The notes beneath the pieces are model-generated. The model was given only the letters and a program-made list of their open reading frames with translations. It had not been told where the DNA came from and ran no database searches. Both the position numbers and the translations under genes were made by a program. A DNA stretch of 36,433 nucleotides from an uncultured Verrucomicrobiota bacterium (GTDB lineage: Bacteria; Verrucomicrobiota; Kiritimatiellia; CAJWTS01), in contig CAJWTS010000040.1 of assembly GCA_913047795.1 (NCBI GenBank), positions 1 through 36,433 of the forward strand. The letters run 5' to 3'. The first letter of the stretch is position 1. Each line of letters starts with the position of its first letter. Of this stretch, positions 7,986 through 19,102 are shown piece after piece.

Positions 7986-8525
7986 ATGAAGAACCCACGC
8001 GCAGCTCGTCGCTACGCGTTGGCGCTGTTCAATCTGGCCGGTGAAACGGGCAGTGTTGAGAAAGTGCTCGACGATTTGCGACGTATCCGGACGTTGCTGG
8101 ACGACAGCGATGAATTGAAGGCCTTCGTCGCGCACCCGACCCTGACTCTCGATCAGCAGGAGCGGGGTATTCGATCGATCTTCGAGGGCAGGGGGTCGGA
8201 GCTGACCACTCGATTCTTACGGTTCCTCGCCGGGCGACGCCGGCTGGCGATTCTGGCCAGCGCCTGCGATGAGTACGAGACGCTTTACCTCGACGCGAAG
8301 AACATTCTGCGTGTCTCGATCGAAGGCGCGCATGCGCTCGACGCGAGACAGGTCGAAGAGATCACGAAAAAACTTGGAGAGATGTACGGCAAGAAGATTG
8401 AAGCGGACGTTACGACTGAACCGGCGCTGATCGGGGGATTCATTGTACGCGTCCGGGACATCGTGCACGACTTCAGTATCAACGGAAAACTGGGCCGCCT
8501 GCGCATGCAGATGTGCGGCGCCTGA
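7986..8525 (+). CDS. atpH: F1Fo ATP synthase subunit delta
   Basis: The 179-residue product has the family N-terminus 'AARRYALALFNLAGE' (6-20) that binds the tip of alpha, a helical bundle of about 105 residues and the C-terminal region 'IEADVTTEPALIGGFIVRVRDIVHDFSINGKLGRL' that meets subunit b. It joins F1 to the peripheral stalk. Length is normal (about 175-185). There is no clear ribosome-binding site; the three-base distance from the atpF stop suggests translational coupling. Confidence 0.95.
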   Translation: MKNPRAARRYALALFNLAGETGSVEKVLDDLRRIRTLLDDSDELKAFVAHPTLTLDQQERGIRSIFEGRGSELTTRFLRFLAGRRRLAILASACDEYETLYLDAKNILRVSIEGAHALDARQVEEITKKLGEMYGKKIEADVTTEPALIGGFIVRVRDIVHDFSINGKLGRLRMQMCGA

Positions 8526-8543
8526 GGCTAATGGAGAAACGCT

Positions 8544-10085
<1,542 letters not shown>

Positions 10086-10149
10086 CCGTGTAAACGCCCG
10101 GCCCATTCGCAAGTCGCCCCAACAACCCATAACATTTCCCCCATCCCCC

Positions 10150-12431
<2,282 letters not shown>

Positions 12432-12437
12432 GGCTGT

Positions 12438-12764
12438 ATGGCGCTGGCGGTATCCATCTTGACGCCCGAAGGAAAGGCTTTCGAGGACGAGGTCTATTCG
12501 ATAATCGCGCCCGGCGTGAACGGGTCATTCGGCGTGCTCGAAGGCCACGCGCCGATGATTGCCGCGTTGGCTACGGGCGTACTGAAAGTCGTCAGCGGGG
12601 ATGAAAACCGTTTTTTTGTTGTGAAAGGCGGATTCGCCGAAGTTCGTAAGGATCGGTTGGTTGTGCTGTCCGACCGGGTGGAACCGGCGGATGGTGGAGA
12701 CGCGGCCGTGGAAATGGCCGCGACATGGATGACTGAATCGCCCCAGCCCACACCGCAGGAATAA
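12438..12764 (+). CDS. atpC: F1Fo ATP synthase subunit epsilon, short form
   Basis: The 108-residue product carries the N-terminal beta sandwich (about 3-85) with the hallmark '[25 protein letters not shown]'. The usual epsilon is 130-140 residues and ends in two helices that can extend into F1 and block ATP hydrolysis. Here only about 20 polar residues follow the sandwich ('[15 protein letters not shown]'), so the inhibitory C-terminal domain is missing or vestigial. Rotor coupling should be retained. The TAA stop shares its last base with the mdh start codon (TAATG). Confidence 0.93.
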   Translation: MALAVSILTPEGKAFEDEVYSIIAPGVNGSFGVLEGHAPMIAALATGVLKVVSGDENRFFVVKGGFAEVRKDRLVVLSDRVEPADGGDAAVEMAATWMTESPQPTPQE

Positions 12765-13744
12765 TGTCGAACCACGTTGTGAAAGTTGCCGTGACAGGCG
12801 GTGCCGGCCAGATTGGTTACGCACTGCTTTTTCGAATCGCATCCGGCCAGATGTTTGGGCCAGATACCGAGGTGGAGATATCGGCGCTGGAACTCGAAGC
12901 CGCTCTACCGGCCATGGAAGGTGTGTGTATGGAACTCGACGATTGCGCGTTTCCACTGCTGCGTGGTGTGACCGCCACGGCGGATCCCGATGAGGCCTTT
13001 ACAGGCGCCGATTGGTGTCTGTTGGTTGGTGCGGTGCCCCGCGGCAAAGGGATGGAACGCGGAGATCTGCTGAGCATTAACGGCGGCATCTTCACCACGC
13101 AGGGCAAGGCCATTGGTGCGAACGCTGCCGATGGCTGCCGTGTGCTGGTGGTCGGCAACCCCTGCAACACGAACGCGTTGATTTGCCGGCATGCCTCTGG
13201 TGGGCGCGGACAGGTGTATGCCATGACGACGCTCGACCAGAACCGGGCCGTGACGCAGATTGCACAGAAGGCGGGTGTTTCCGTGCGGGCCGTCAGGAAC
13301 ATGATTGTCTGGGGCAACCATTCGCCGACGATGTATCCTGATTTTGAGCATGCGACGGTTGATGGCAAGCCCGTGCCGGAGGTGATCAGCGATCAGGACT
13401 GGCTGCGCGGCGACTTTCTCGAAACCGTGCAGAAGCGCGGCGCGGCGATCATCAATGCGCGCGGAGCATCGTCGGCGGCCTCGGCTGCGAACGCGATCAT
13501 CGACACGGTCAATGCCGTTCGATCCGGCGGGGAGACAGCCTTCTCACTGGTCGTGCCCTCGGACGGCAGCTATGACGTGCCCGAAGGGTTGATGTTCAGC
13601 TTTCCCGTGCGTTCGGACGGCAACGACGTTTCGATTGTGACGGGTATCGAACACAGTGCCTTCGGACAGGAAAAAATAGCCGACACGCGACAGGAACTGC
13701 TCGATGAGCAAACCGCCGTCGCCGACCTGCTTGGCGCGCTGTAG
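12764..13744 (+). CDS. mdh: NAD-dependent malate dehydrogenase, cytosolic/Thermus type
   Basis: The 326-residue product reversibly oxidises malate to oxaloacetate. It has the group 2 MDH pattern: glycine-rich [12 protein letters not shown] (11-22), '[16 protein letters not shown]' (51-66), '[20 protein letters not shown]' with substrate arginines about R93 and R99, N132 in '[12 protein letters not shown]', 'TLDQNRA' with R161, and the catalytic His H186 in '[11 protein letters not shown]'. The acidic residue at about position 43 after the second beta strand favours NAD over NADP. '[20 protein letters not shown]' near the C-terminus is also typical. Its ATG overlaps the atpC stop, so it appears to be the last gene of the atp transcript, an unusual partner. 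Confidence 0.95.
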   Translation: MSNHVVKVAVTGGAGQIGYALLFRIASGQMFGPDTEVEISALELEAALPAMEGVCMELDDCAFPLLRGVTATADPDEAFTGADWCLLVGAVPRGKGMERGDLLSINGGIFTTQGKAIGANAADGCRVLVVGNPCNTNALICRHASGGRGQVYAMTTLDQNRAVTQIAQKAGVSVRAVRNMIVWGNHSPTMYPDFEHATVDGKPVPEVISDQDWLRGDFLETVQKRGAAIINARGASSAASAANAIIDTVNAVRSGGETAFSLVVPSDGSYDVPEGLMFSFPVRSDGNDVSIVTGIEHSAFGQEKIADTRQELLDEQTAVADLLGAL

Positions 13745-13985
13745 CGCGCCGACGGCTGAAGGGTTCCCTGCGGGCCTGAAGAAGGCAGCCCTGAATGGCA
13801 CGAAGCGATGGGTGATTCAGGACACACGTCTAGACCCTTAACATTTGATGGGCTGCGCAGGAGCGTTTGCGGGATGACAAGCCCATGGCGAGGTCGTCAC
13901 GGCGGGAGAAGATTTGTGAGCTGAGCCAGCGGAGAACGACCTTTTCGGCGACATTCTCGTTTCCGCATAAATAAAGTGGGAGCGG
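13745..13985. other. Spacer after mdh without recognisable gene
   Basis: Both strands were read for coding remnants, RNA genes and hairpins. Only weak GC-rich imperfect inverted repeats close to the mdh stop were seen (GGCTG near 13752 against CAGCC near 13785), without a T-run, so I do not call a terminator. The spacer separates the end of the atp-mdh transcript from the phosphodiesterase remnant. Confidence 0.4.
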
Positions 13986-14321
13986 TCAGGGCGCGGGCAT
14001 GACCGACCGGCCATCACAGTGCGCCGGTACCGGTACGCCGAATAGGTCGAGCACGGTAGGCCCAATGTCCATGATGTCGATTTCATCGACGTAGGGCCCC
14101 TCGTAGATCGTCTCGTCGATGTAGACGCACGCGATGGCGGCGGCGCCGTTCTGAGGATCCTGGAGTGCCTCCATCTTCTGCTTGATCTCAGCCTTAAGTG
14201 TGGGCGCATTCGCGGGTTCCACGATGCCGCGCGCGGTCGCGGCCTGCAGGGCAAGCAAGCTGGCGATGCATATCGCGCCGTAGTTGAAACGGTACCAGGA
14301 CGCAAGTGATCGCTGATGCAT
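13986..14321 (-). pseudogene. Decayed C-terminus of a type I phosphodiesterase (copy of the 16384-18471 gene end)
   Basis: The last 100 or so bases (about 13990-14092) are almost identical to the end of the intact phosphodiesterase gene (about 16388-16490, two differences seen), encoding DEIDIMDIGPTVLDLFGVPV and the final residues. Upstream the match continues at clearly lower identity through 'ETIYEGPYV' and 'KAEIKQKMEALQDPQN' to about 14240. About 180 bases of the intact gene (between 16490 and 16670) are missing; both sides of the junction carry GACGT, so the loss may have occurred between short direct repeats. The first ~30 codons from the ATG at 14321 (MHQRSLASWYRFNYGAICIA) look like a signal peptide but do not match the parent. 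It could encode a 111-residue secreted peptide, but I favour a pseudogene. Confidence 0.75.
13990..14092 (-). repeat. Direct repeat A, copy 1 (near-identical to 16388-16490)
   Basis: About 100 bases at the 3' end of the phosphodiesterase remnant repeat the 3' end of the intact gene with about 98 percent identity by eye. Both copies are in the same orientation and bracket the SGNH hydrolase gene at 14619-16262. Sequence just upstream in both copies is also homologous, but only about three-quarters identical. This mosaic suggests later gene conversion of the ends or a duplication of mixed age. Confidence 0.8.
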
Positions 14322-14467
14322 GACGGGAGCTAGGGTAGCGTAGGCCGGGTTCGAGCTCAAGTCGCACAGGCTACGCAGGTCCATCCCTGTGCCAAGGTTT
14401 GCGGCCCGGAGATGGGGTTCGATGAAGTCAGGGTTAGGCCTTCCTGCGATCGGGACAGCGTTGACTC

Positions 14468-14509
14468 GGCGGGTCAAGATCGCCGGACGTCCCTCGGCCT
14501 TGACCCGCC
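14468..14509. promoter_or_regulatory. Perfect 11-base inverted repeat, possible operator
   Basis: GGCGGGTCAAG (14468-14478) and CTTGACCCGCC (14499-14509) are exact reverse complements separated by 20 bases. The right arm contains TTGACC (14500-14505), which with TAGTTT (14523-14528) after 17 bases would make a weak promoter reading towards the SGNH gene at 14619. A repressor-type operator over the -35 box is one reading. A transcribed hairpin is another, though no T-run follows on either strand. Confidence 0.4.
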
Positions 14510-14618
14510 ATGTTGTCTCCCGTAGTTTCGTGGAGCATGAGACCACGTCATCAGATCCGCAGGGCGGCCGAGTGTTGGACAGTCGCGTGGCCAATGATTC
14601 GTCGACTTGCGATCGAAC

Positions 14619-16262
14619 ATGACGCACCGTGCAGCGCGAATGAAATCGCGTCGTGAGATGCCTGCGTCGGTCGCGAACGGAGCGAGTACGCGTCCGCGCG
14701 CCACGGTTAAGCAACGATTGGCGTTCCTAGCGGGCGGGGTGTTAATCGTTCCCCTGTTCTTGTGTATCGGCTTCATCGGGGAGCCTGAAAACCATCCCTG
14801 GATCAACGCAACAAGTCTATGGGGTGAGGGTGATCCGTTTGCACATATGGCCTGTTTTGTGGCTGATCCCTCTCTCATGTATCGGCCCGTGCCGGGGTTC
14901 TCCGGCCATACGCCCTATGCCTATGCGGGCGTAGAGAATAGGTTCAGGCTCAACTCGCTTGGTCATCGCGATGACGAGCCGTTGCCCCGCGAGGCGAACC
15001 GAAGACGGGTCTTGGCCTTGGGCGACTCGGCAACCTGGGGACTGAACCTCCCTAATCGGCGCGACACGTATTCGGATCAGCTCGAAGCGATCTTGGTCCG
15101 TTCGAACGCGCCGCAATTCGAAGTTCTCAACGCCGGCATCGTGGGCTACAGCACAACTCAGGGGCGGAACTATCTTCTGCGCATCCTTGCGGACATCGAC
15201 CCCGATATCGTCACGGTCTATCTGGGCAACAACGATCCCGCGCCGAGCGGACGCGATGCCGCGAGGATTTCAGGCCCCGGCGGGTCGACATACGATTTCC
15301 TCCACTACAACTGGTTCAGCCTCCTGGCTAAGAGAGTCGTGGCGTGGCGACTGGAGGCGGTGTACGAACAGGCGCGTGACGCGCGCATTCGAAAGCTCGG
15401 TGAAAGGGAGACGTGGCTGCGAACAAAAGATTCCTTTTATGCGAGCGTCAGTGCGCGGGGGACGGAGGTCACGGTGCGCGTGCCCCCAGCCGAATACGCG
15501 CAGAACCTGCGCGAGATAGTCCGTATTGTTCGTGATGCCGGGGCGCGCCCAATCCTTCTCAAGGTACCAGTGAACCTCTTGTGGCCGCCCAGCGTGCGCC
15601 CGTTTATTCCGGACATCTCCCCGCGTGACGGGTTTTGGTGGCCGGTGGGCATTGCATCAGGATATCTTAAAGAAGAGCCGCCAAACGAGAGGGTTCGTCC
15701 TCTCGGGGGACATCCTTATCTCAGTCTGCCGACTCCGCGTTCTTTTGATGACTTGCTCATGAAGGCCATGGCGTGCGATCGGCAGTCGATCGGTCGTGAG
15801 CTCGCTACAGGCGTGGACAGACAGGGTCTGGATCGCGTGCGTGCATGCAACAATCTTGGCGCATGGGAACTGGTACACAATCGGCCAGCCGTCGCACGAA
15901 GATGGTTCGAATCCGCGATTGCGGCCGCGTCCGCCTGTGACGGCTGTGCCTCGATCCGCGAAATTCGCTTCCTGCATTACTACCTTGGCGTGGCCAAGTT
16001 CCTGCAAGGAGATATCGGGGGGGCCAAGCAGTCGCTTGTACGTGCGCGAAAGATTTTTCCGTTTGCCATGAGTCCGGATTACGAGGAACACTTTGACGCG
16101 GTGGTGCGCGATCTGGCGGTCGAATGGATCGATCTTCCCCGAGCGTTTGAGCAGGCCGATCCTGACTTTCTTGGTTCCGCGCTGATTCACGACTGGGTGC
16201 ATCCCAATCGACGAGGGAATCAGATTATCGCGGAGGAACTGGCCGCCTTGTTCGCTCGCTAA
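14619..16262 (+). CDS. Membrane-anchored SGNH/GDSL-type hydrolase
   Basis: The 547-residue product (ATG 14619; a TTG four codons earlier and ATG 14640 are alternatives, and none has a good ribosome-binding site) has one membrane anchor at about 35-53. An SGNH hydrolase fold follows: block I GDSATW at 135-140 (Ser137), block II 'NAGIVGYST' (171-179), block III 'YLGNND' (201-206) and block V 'HDWVHPN' with D525 and H528. Between blocks III and V is a long insertion including a TPR-like helical stretch (about 400-475). Such periplasmic esterases remove or transfer O-acyl groups of exported glycans. It is the only plus-strand gene in this part of the locus and lies between the two copies of direct repeat A. 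It ends convergently with the phosphodiesterase. Confidence 0.85.
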   Translation: MTHRAARMKSRREMPASVANGASTRPRATVKQRLAFLAGGVLIVPLFLCIGFIGEPENHPWINATSLWGEGDPFAHMACFVADPSLMYRPVPGFSGHTPYAYAGVENRFRLNSLGHRDDEPLPREANRRRVLALGDSATWGLNLPNRRDTYSDQLEAILVRSNAPQFEVLNAGIVGYSTTQGRNYLLRILADIDPDIVTVYLGNNDPAPSGRDAARISGPGGSTYDFLHYNWFSLLAKRVVAWRLEAVYEQARDARIRKLGERETWLRTKDSFYASVSARGTEVTVRVPPAEYAQNLREIVRIVRDAGARPILLKVPVNLLWPPSVRPFIPDISPRDGFWWPVGIASGYLKEEPPNERVRPLGGHPYLSLPTPRSFDDLLMKAMACDRQSIGRELATGVDRQGLDRVRACNNLGAWELVHNRPAVARRWFESAIAAASACDGCASIREIRFLHYYLGVAKFLQGDIGGAKQSLVRARKIFPFAMSPDYEEHFDAVVRDLAVEWIDLPRAFEQADPDFLGSALIHDWVHPNRRGNQIIAEELAALFAR

Positions 16263-16383
16263 CAGAACTGAGCGGCCTGTACGGGCAGGCGTTGCGCCAC
16301 TTCGTCGCGGACAATCGGGTGTCGAAATCTCAGATTGTTGATTTCATCCGAGTCGAACTGACGCGGGCACGGCGATCCCACGT

Positions 16384-18471
16384 TCAGGACGCGGGCATGA
16401 CCGACCGGCCATCGCAGTGCGCCGGTACCGGTACGCCGAATAGGTCGAGCACGGTAGGCCCAATGTCCATGATGTCAATTTCATCGACGTCGATGGCTCG
16501 ATTCGTGAAGAAGATGCCCGGCACATCGGGCGGATTCATGCAGTGATCGCCGCTCCAGCTACGCGTATTGTCCTCGAAGATCTCCGGGCTGATGACCCCC
16601 TTGGCGCAATCCCATGATACGCGGTACCCGACGCTGAACCCCACGAGCAGGTCCGGCGACTCGTTGACGTACGGCCCGCTGTAGATCGTGTCGTCCACGT
16701 AGACGCTCGCGATTGCCGACTCGTTATTCTGCGGATCCTTAAGTGCTTCCAGTCTGTCCTTGATCTCGGACTTCAGCGCGGCCGCATCGGCGGGCGCGAC
16801 AATGCCGCGCGCTTCACGCCCTTCGAGGTTGAGATAGATACCGCCCAGGCCAACGGCAAACGCACGCGTTTGGGACCAGTCGATATCTTCGAACCACTGG
16901 GCGCCGGTTGGTTTGCCCTTGAGGTGGAGGTAGCCGTTTTCATAAAGCCAGGTGTTCGTATTGACGCCGCGCCGAAACGGTTTGAAGCCGTGGTCGGACA
17001 TCACCATCACAACCGTATCGTCATCCGCTTCGTCCATCGTCCGACCGACAAGATCGTCCATCTCCAGGTAGAGTTTGCGCACGGCGTCGCGATGCAGGGT
17101 GACATCCTTGTCGTGATTGGCGGGGTGGTCATCCTCGAGATAGCGGAAAAACATATGCTGCAGTCGATCGGTAATGTCGAAGACGCAGACGACGGCGCCG
17201 CGCGGTGTCTTCTCGATGGCGTCGAAGTACATCTTCTCGCGTTCCTGGTGGATGTCGTACGTCTGCTTGAGGAAAGCCTCTTCATCAATGACACGTTCGT
17301 TGAGTGCCCAGGTATCTTCGGCGACGCCCAGCGTGGCAAAGCGGCCCTGTGTCTTGGCCAGGTACATGGCGTACGAAAAGGGGTGCGAGATCGGGAGGGC
17401 GGGTTTGTCGGGATCGATGTGAATCGGCGTCATGTACAGCCGGAAGTGTGGCGCGCGTTCCAGCAGGTAAAATCGCGCAATGCCGCTGGCGGCGACGCCC
17501 GGGCCGGCGCGGAAATGAAGCGGAACCCAGGGCGTGTAATCGCGCAAGGGCAGCGCGTAGGTTTCACCGCCGATGCGCATCTCGAGATCCCCATGCTTTG
17601 ACGGTCGGACCTGGAAAGGAATGCGGATGTCGCCACCGTTCTCGCGAAGACTGTTTTCGGGGCCGGAGACATAGCTGCGATAGCCGGATCCGTTCGTTTC
17701 GATCGGGATGAACTGACCGCCCGTAAAGGATGACGCCTCGTCGGGGTTTGAGCTGAAGTACGTGAAGGTGCCCTGGCTGCCCTTGAGGTCGGGAACCATC
17801 ATGGCCGACAGCAACGTGCCGTTGAACTTTTCGGGCGGAAAGGTAACGGGCACGCGCAGGATCGAACTGAAGATGCCGTGGTCACCGAGGATCTTCCAGA
17901 AGGACTGGCTGCCGCGTCCGAGGTCAATCGCGGGTCTCCCGATCGGCAGGCGGATCGGCCCCAGTCTCAATACACGTTCGGGCGCCGAGACCTTGCCGGA
18001 AGAAATCTCCGGCAGGTAAGACTTGCGATTGGGAACCAGGAAGTCGTAGACGCGGTGCTTGCCCGGGTTGCATCCGGTCTGGAAGCTGGACCAGGCGACC
18101 GGCGACTCCGCCGGGTAGGTTGTCCTCAGGCGGACGTAAGCGCCTTGTTCTTTGAGCCGGGCAAAGTTCGGCAGGACGCCTTCGGCCAGGAATTGATCCG
18201 TGAGTTCAGGGTCCTGGCCGTCGAGGCCCAGCACGATGACGCGCTTGACGCGGCTGGAGCGGAGCGCCTTGCGGTTGCGCAAGAAGCGAACCAGTCGGCG
18301 AACCGGCCAGGTCAGCAGCACAAAAAACGCAACGAAAAAAGTGGAGAGCAGGATCAGGAACGACGAGACGAAGGCGAATCCGGCACCCGGACCGATGTAG
18401 GCAAAGGCAGGTAACGGAAGCGCGGCCAGGAGGATTGCCGCGCGCAGGTAACGTTGATGAGTGGCGGTCAT
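16384..18471 (-). CDS. Membrane-anchored type I phosphodiesterase / alkaline phosphatase superfamily enzyme
   Basis: The 695-residue product starts at ATG 18469-18471, ten bases after the sulfotransferase stop. A signal-like segment (1-24) leads into the motif YIGPGAG (25-31), a membrane helix (about 33-56) and a basic linker. The catalytic domain begins with 'VLGLDGQDPELTD' (metal ligand D84). Then follows 'AESPVAWSSFQTGCNPGKH', where Ser123 aligns with the nucleophilic Thr of nucleotide pyrophosphatases. Later metal motifs are 'FDITDRLQHMFFRY' and 'VMSDHGFKPF'. It should hydrolyse or transfer phosphate (or sulfate) esters with a two-metal centre outside the inner membrane; the substrate is unknown. 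It is last of a three-gene operon. Its final 100 bases are repeated at 13990-14092. Confidence 0.88.
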   Translation of the reverse strand: MTATHQRYLRAAILLAALPLPAFAYIGPGAGFAFVSSFLILLSTFFVAFFVLLTWPVRRLVRFLRNRKALRSSRVKRVIVLGLDGQDPELTDQFLAEGVLPNFARLKEQGAYVRLRTTYPAESPVAWSSFQTGCNPGKHRVYDFLVPNRKSYLPEISSGKVSAPERVLRLGPIRLPIGRPAIDLGRGSQSFWKILGDHGIFSSILRVPVTFPPEKFNGTLLSAMMVPDLKGSQGTFTYFSSNPDEASSFTGGQFIPIETNGSGYRSYVSGPENSLRENGGDIRIPFQVRPSKHGDLEMRIGGETYALPLRDYTPWVPLHFRAGPGVAASGIARFYLLERAPHFRLYMTPIHIDPDKPALPISHPFSYAMYLAKTQGRFATLGVAEDTWALNERVIDEEAFLKQTYDIHQEREKMYFDAIEKTPRGAVVCVFDITDRLQHMFFRYLEDDHPANHDKDVTLHRDAVRKLYLEMDDLVGRTMDEADDDTVVMVMSDHGFKPFRRGVNTNTWLYENGYLHLKGKPTGAQWFEDIDWSQTRAFAVGLGGIYLNLEGREARGIVAPADAAALKSEIKDRLEALKDPQNNESAIASVYVDDTIYSGPYVNESPDLLVGFSVGYRVSWDCAKGVISPEIFEDNTRSWSGDHCMNPPDVPGIFFTNRAIDVDEIDIMDIGPTVLDLFGVPVPAHCDGRSVMPAS
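16388..16490 (-). repeat. Direct repeat A, copy 2 (inside the intact phosphodiesterase gene)
   Basis: This is the parental-looking copy of the repeat, lying within the last 35 codons of the intact gene. Together with 13990-14092 it encloses the SGNH gene at 14619-16262 and the candidate operator. Confidence 0.8.
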
Positions 18472-18481
18472 GTGCGGATTT

Positions 18482-19099
18482 CTAAGCGCTGCGATTCCGA
18501 TACAGGTCCTTATCAACGGCCGTTGCCATGGCCGCGACGTCCGGGCTCGAATCCAGGAAGCGCGCAACGGATTGCGCGTGTTCATCCGGCGCATTCAGTA
18601 CCTCTCGATACGATAGATAGAGGACGTCAACGTTGGGCCGATCGCGTAGTTCGATGCGTACGCGGCGCAGATGACGCTCGAAGCGCTCGATCATCTCCGC
18701 GTCCCCGGCGTCGGTGTCGCCATCGCCACGATGTTCGATCATCTTGCCTTGCGAGGCCAGCACTTCGCCCAGGTCGCGAATCATGAAGATGACCTGGTAG
18801 TAGTGCTCCTCCGGGAGACGGCTGAGCAGGTAGGAGATGACCTTGACCGCCTTGCCGCGACAATCCGCGAGCCAGGCCGCGTCGCCGCCCTTGTCGAGAT
18901 CCTTGACCTGCTCGAGTTCGAAGTAACCCTTGGGGTTGTCGTCATCGGCCCCGCGTTGTTCGTCCGTCACGATCGCGAGGCCGCCGCTCTTGAGCATGTT
19001 CATCATCATCGACGTGCCGGAACGTGGCAAGCCGCTGACGATCACGATCGATGGCCCAAGCTTGCGCCGCAGCCTTTTTTTCCTGAAGGAGGCGAACAT
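18482..19099 (-). CDS. Sulfotransferase-family protein (PAPS-type P-loop)
   Basis: The 205-residue product carries the 5'-phosphosulfate loop 'IVIVSGLPRSGTSMMMNML' at about 18-36 and the later motif 'VIFMIRDLGEVLASQGKM' that matches the 3'-phosphate-binding region of sulfotransferases. It lacks a signal peptide and should act in the cytosol, moving sulfate from PAPS to a hydroxyl or amine of an unknown acceptor. It is shorter than typical carbohydrate sulfotransferases (250-350) and belongs to a compact type with 'DDDNPKGYFE' after the loop. It lies three bases after the arylsulfotransferase-like gene and ten before the phosphodiesterase gene, so the three form one operon. Confidence 0.82.
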   Translation of the reverse strand: MFASFRKKRLRRKLGPSIVIVSGLPRSGTSMMMNMLKSGGLAIVTDEQRGADDDNPKGYFELEQVKDLDKGGDAAWLADCRGKAVKVISYLLSRLPEEHYYQVIFMIRDLGEVLASQGKMIEHRGDGDTDAGDAEMIERFERHLRRVRIELRDRPNVDVLYLSYREVLNAPDEHAQSVARFLDSSPDVAAMATAVDKDLYRNRSA

Positions 19100-19102
19100 A
19101 GG

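Noticed and set aside
13745..13800. Terminator after mdh
   Set aside because: Imperfect inverted repeats only, no T-run; not strong enough to annotate.
14322..14714. Upstream part of the 242-codon minus frame at 13986-14714
   Set aside because: Arg-rich without any similarity, crosses the candidate operator and the start of the SGNH gene.
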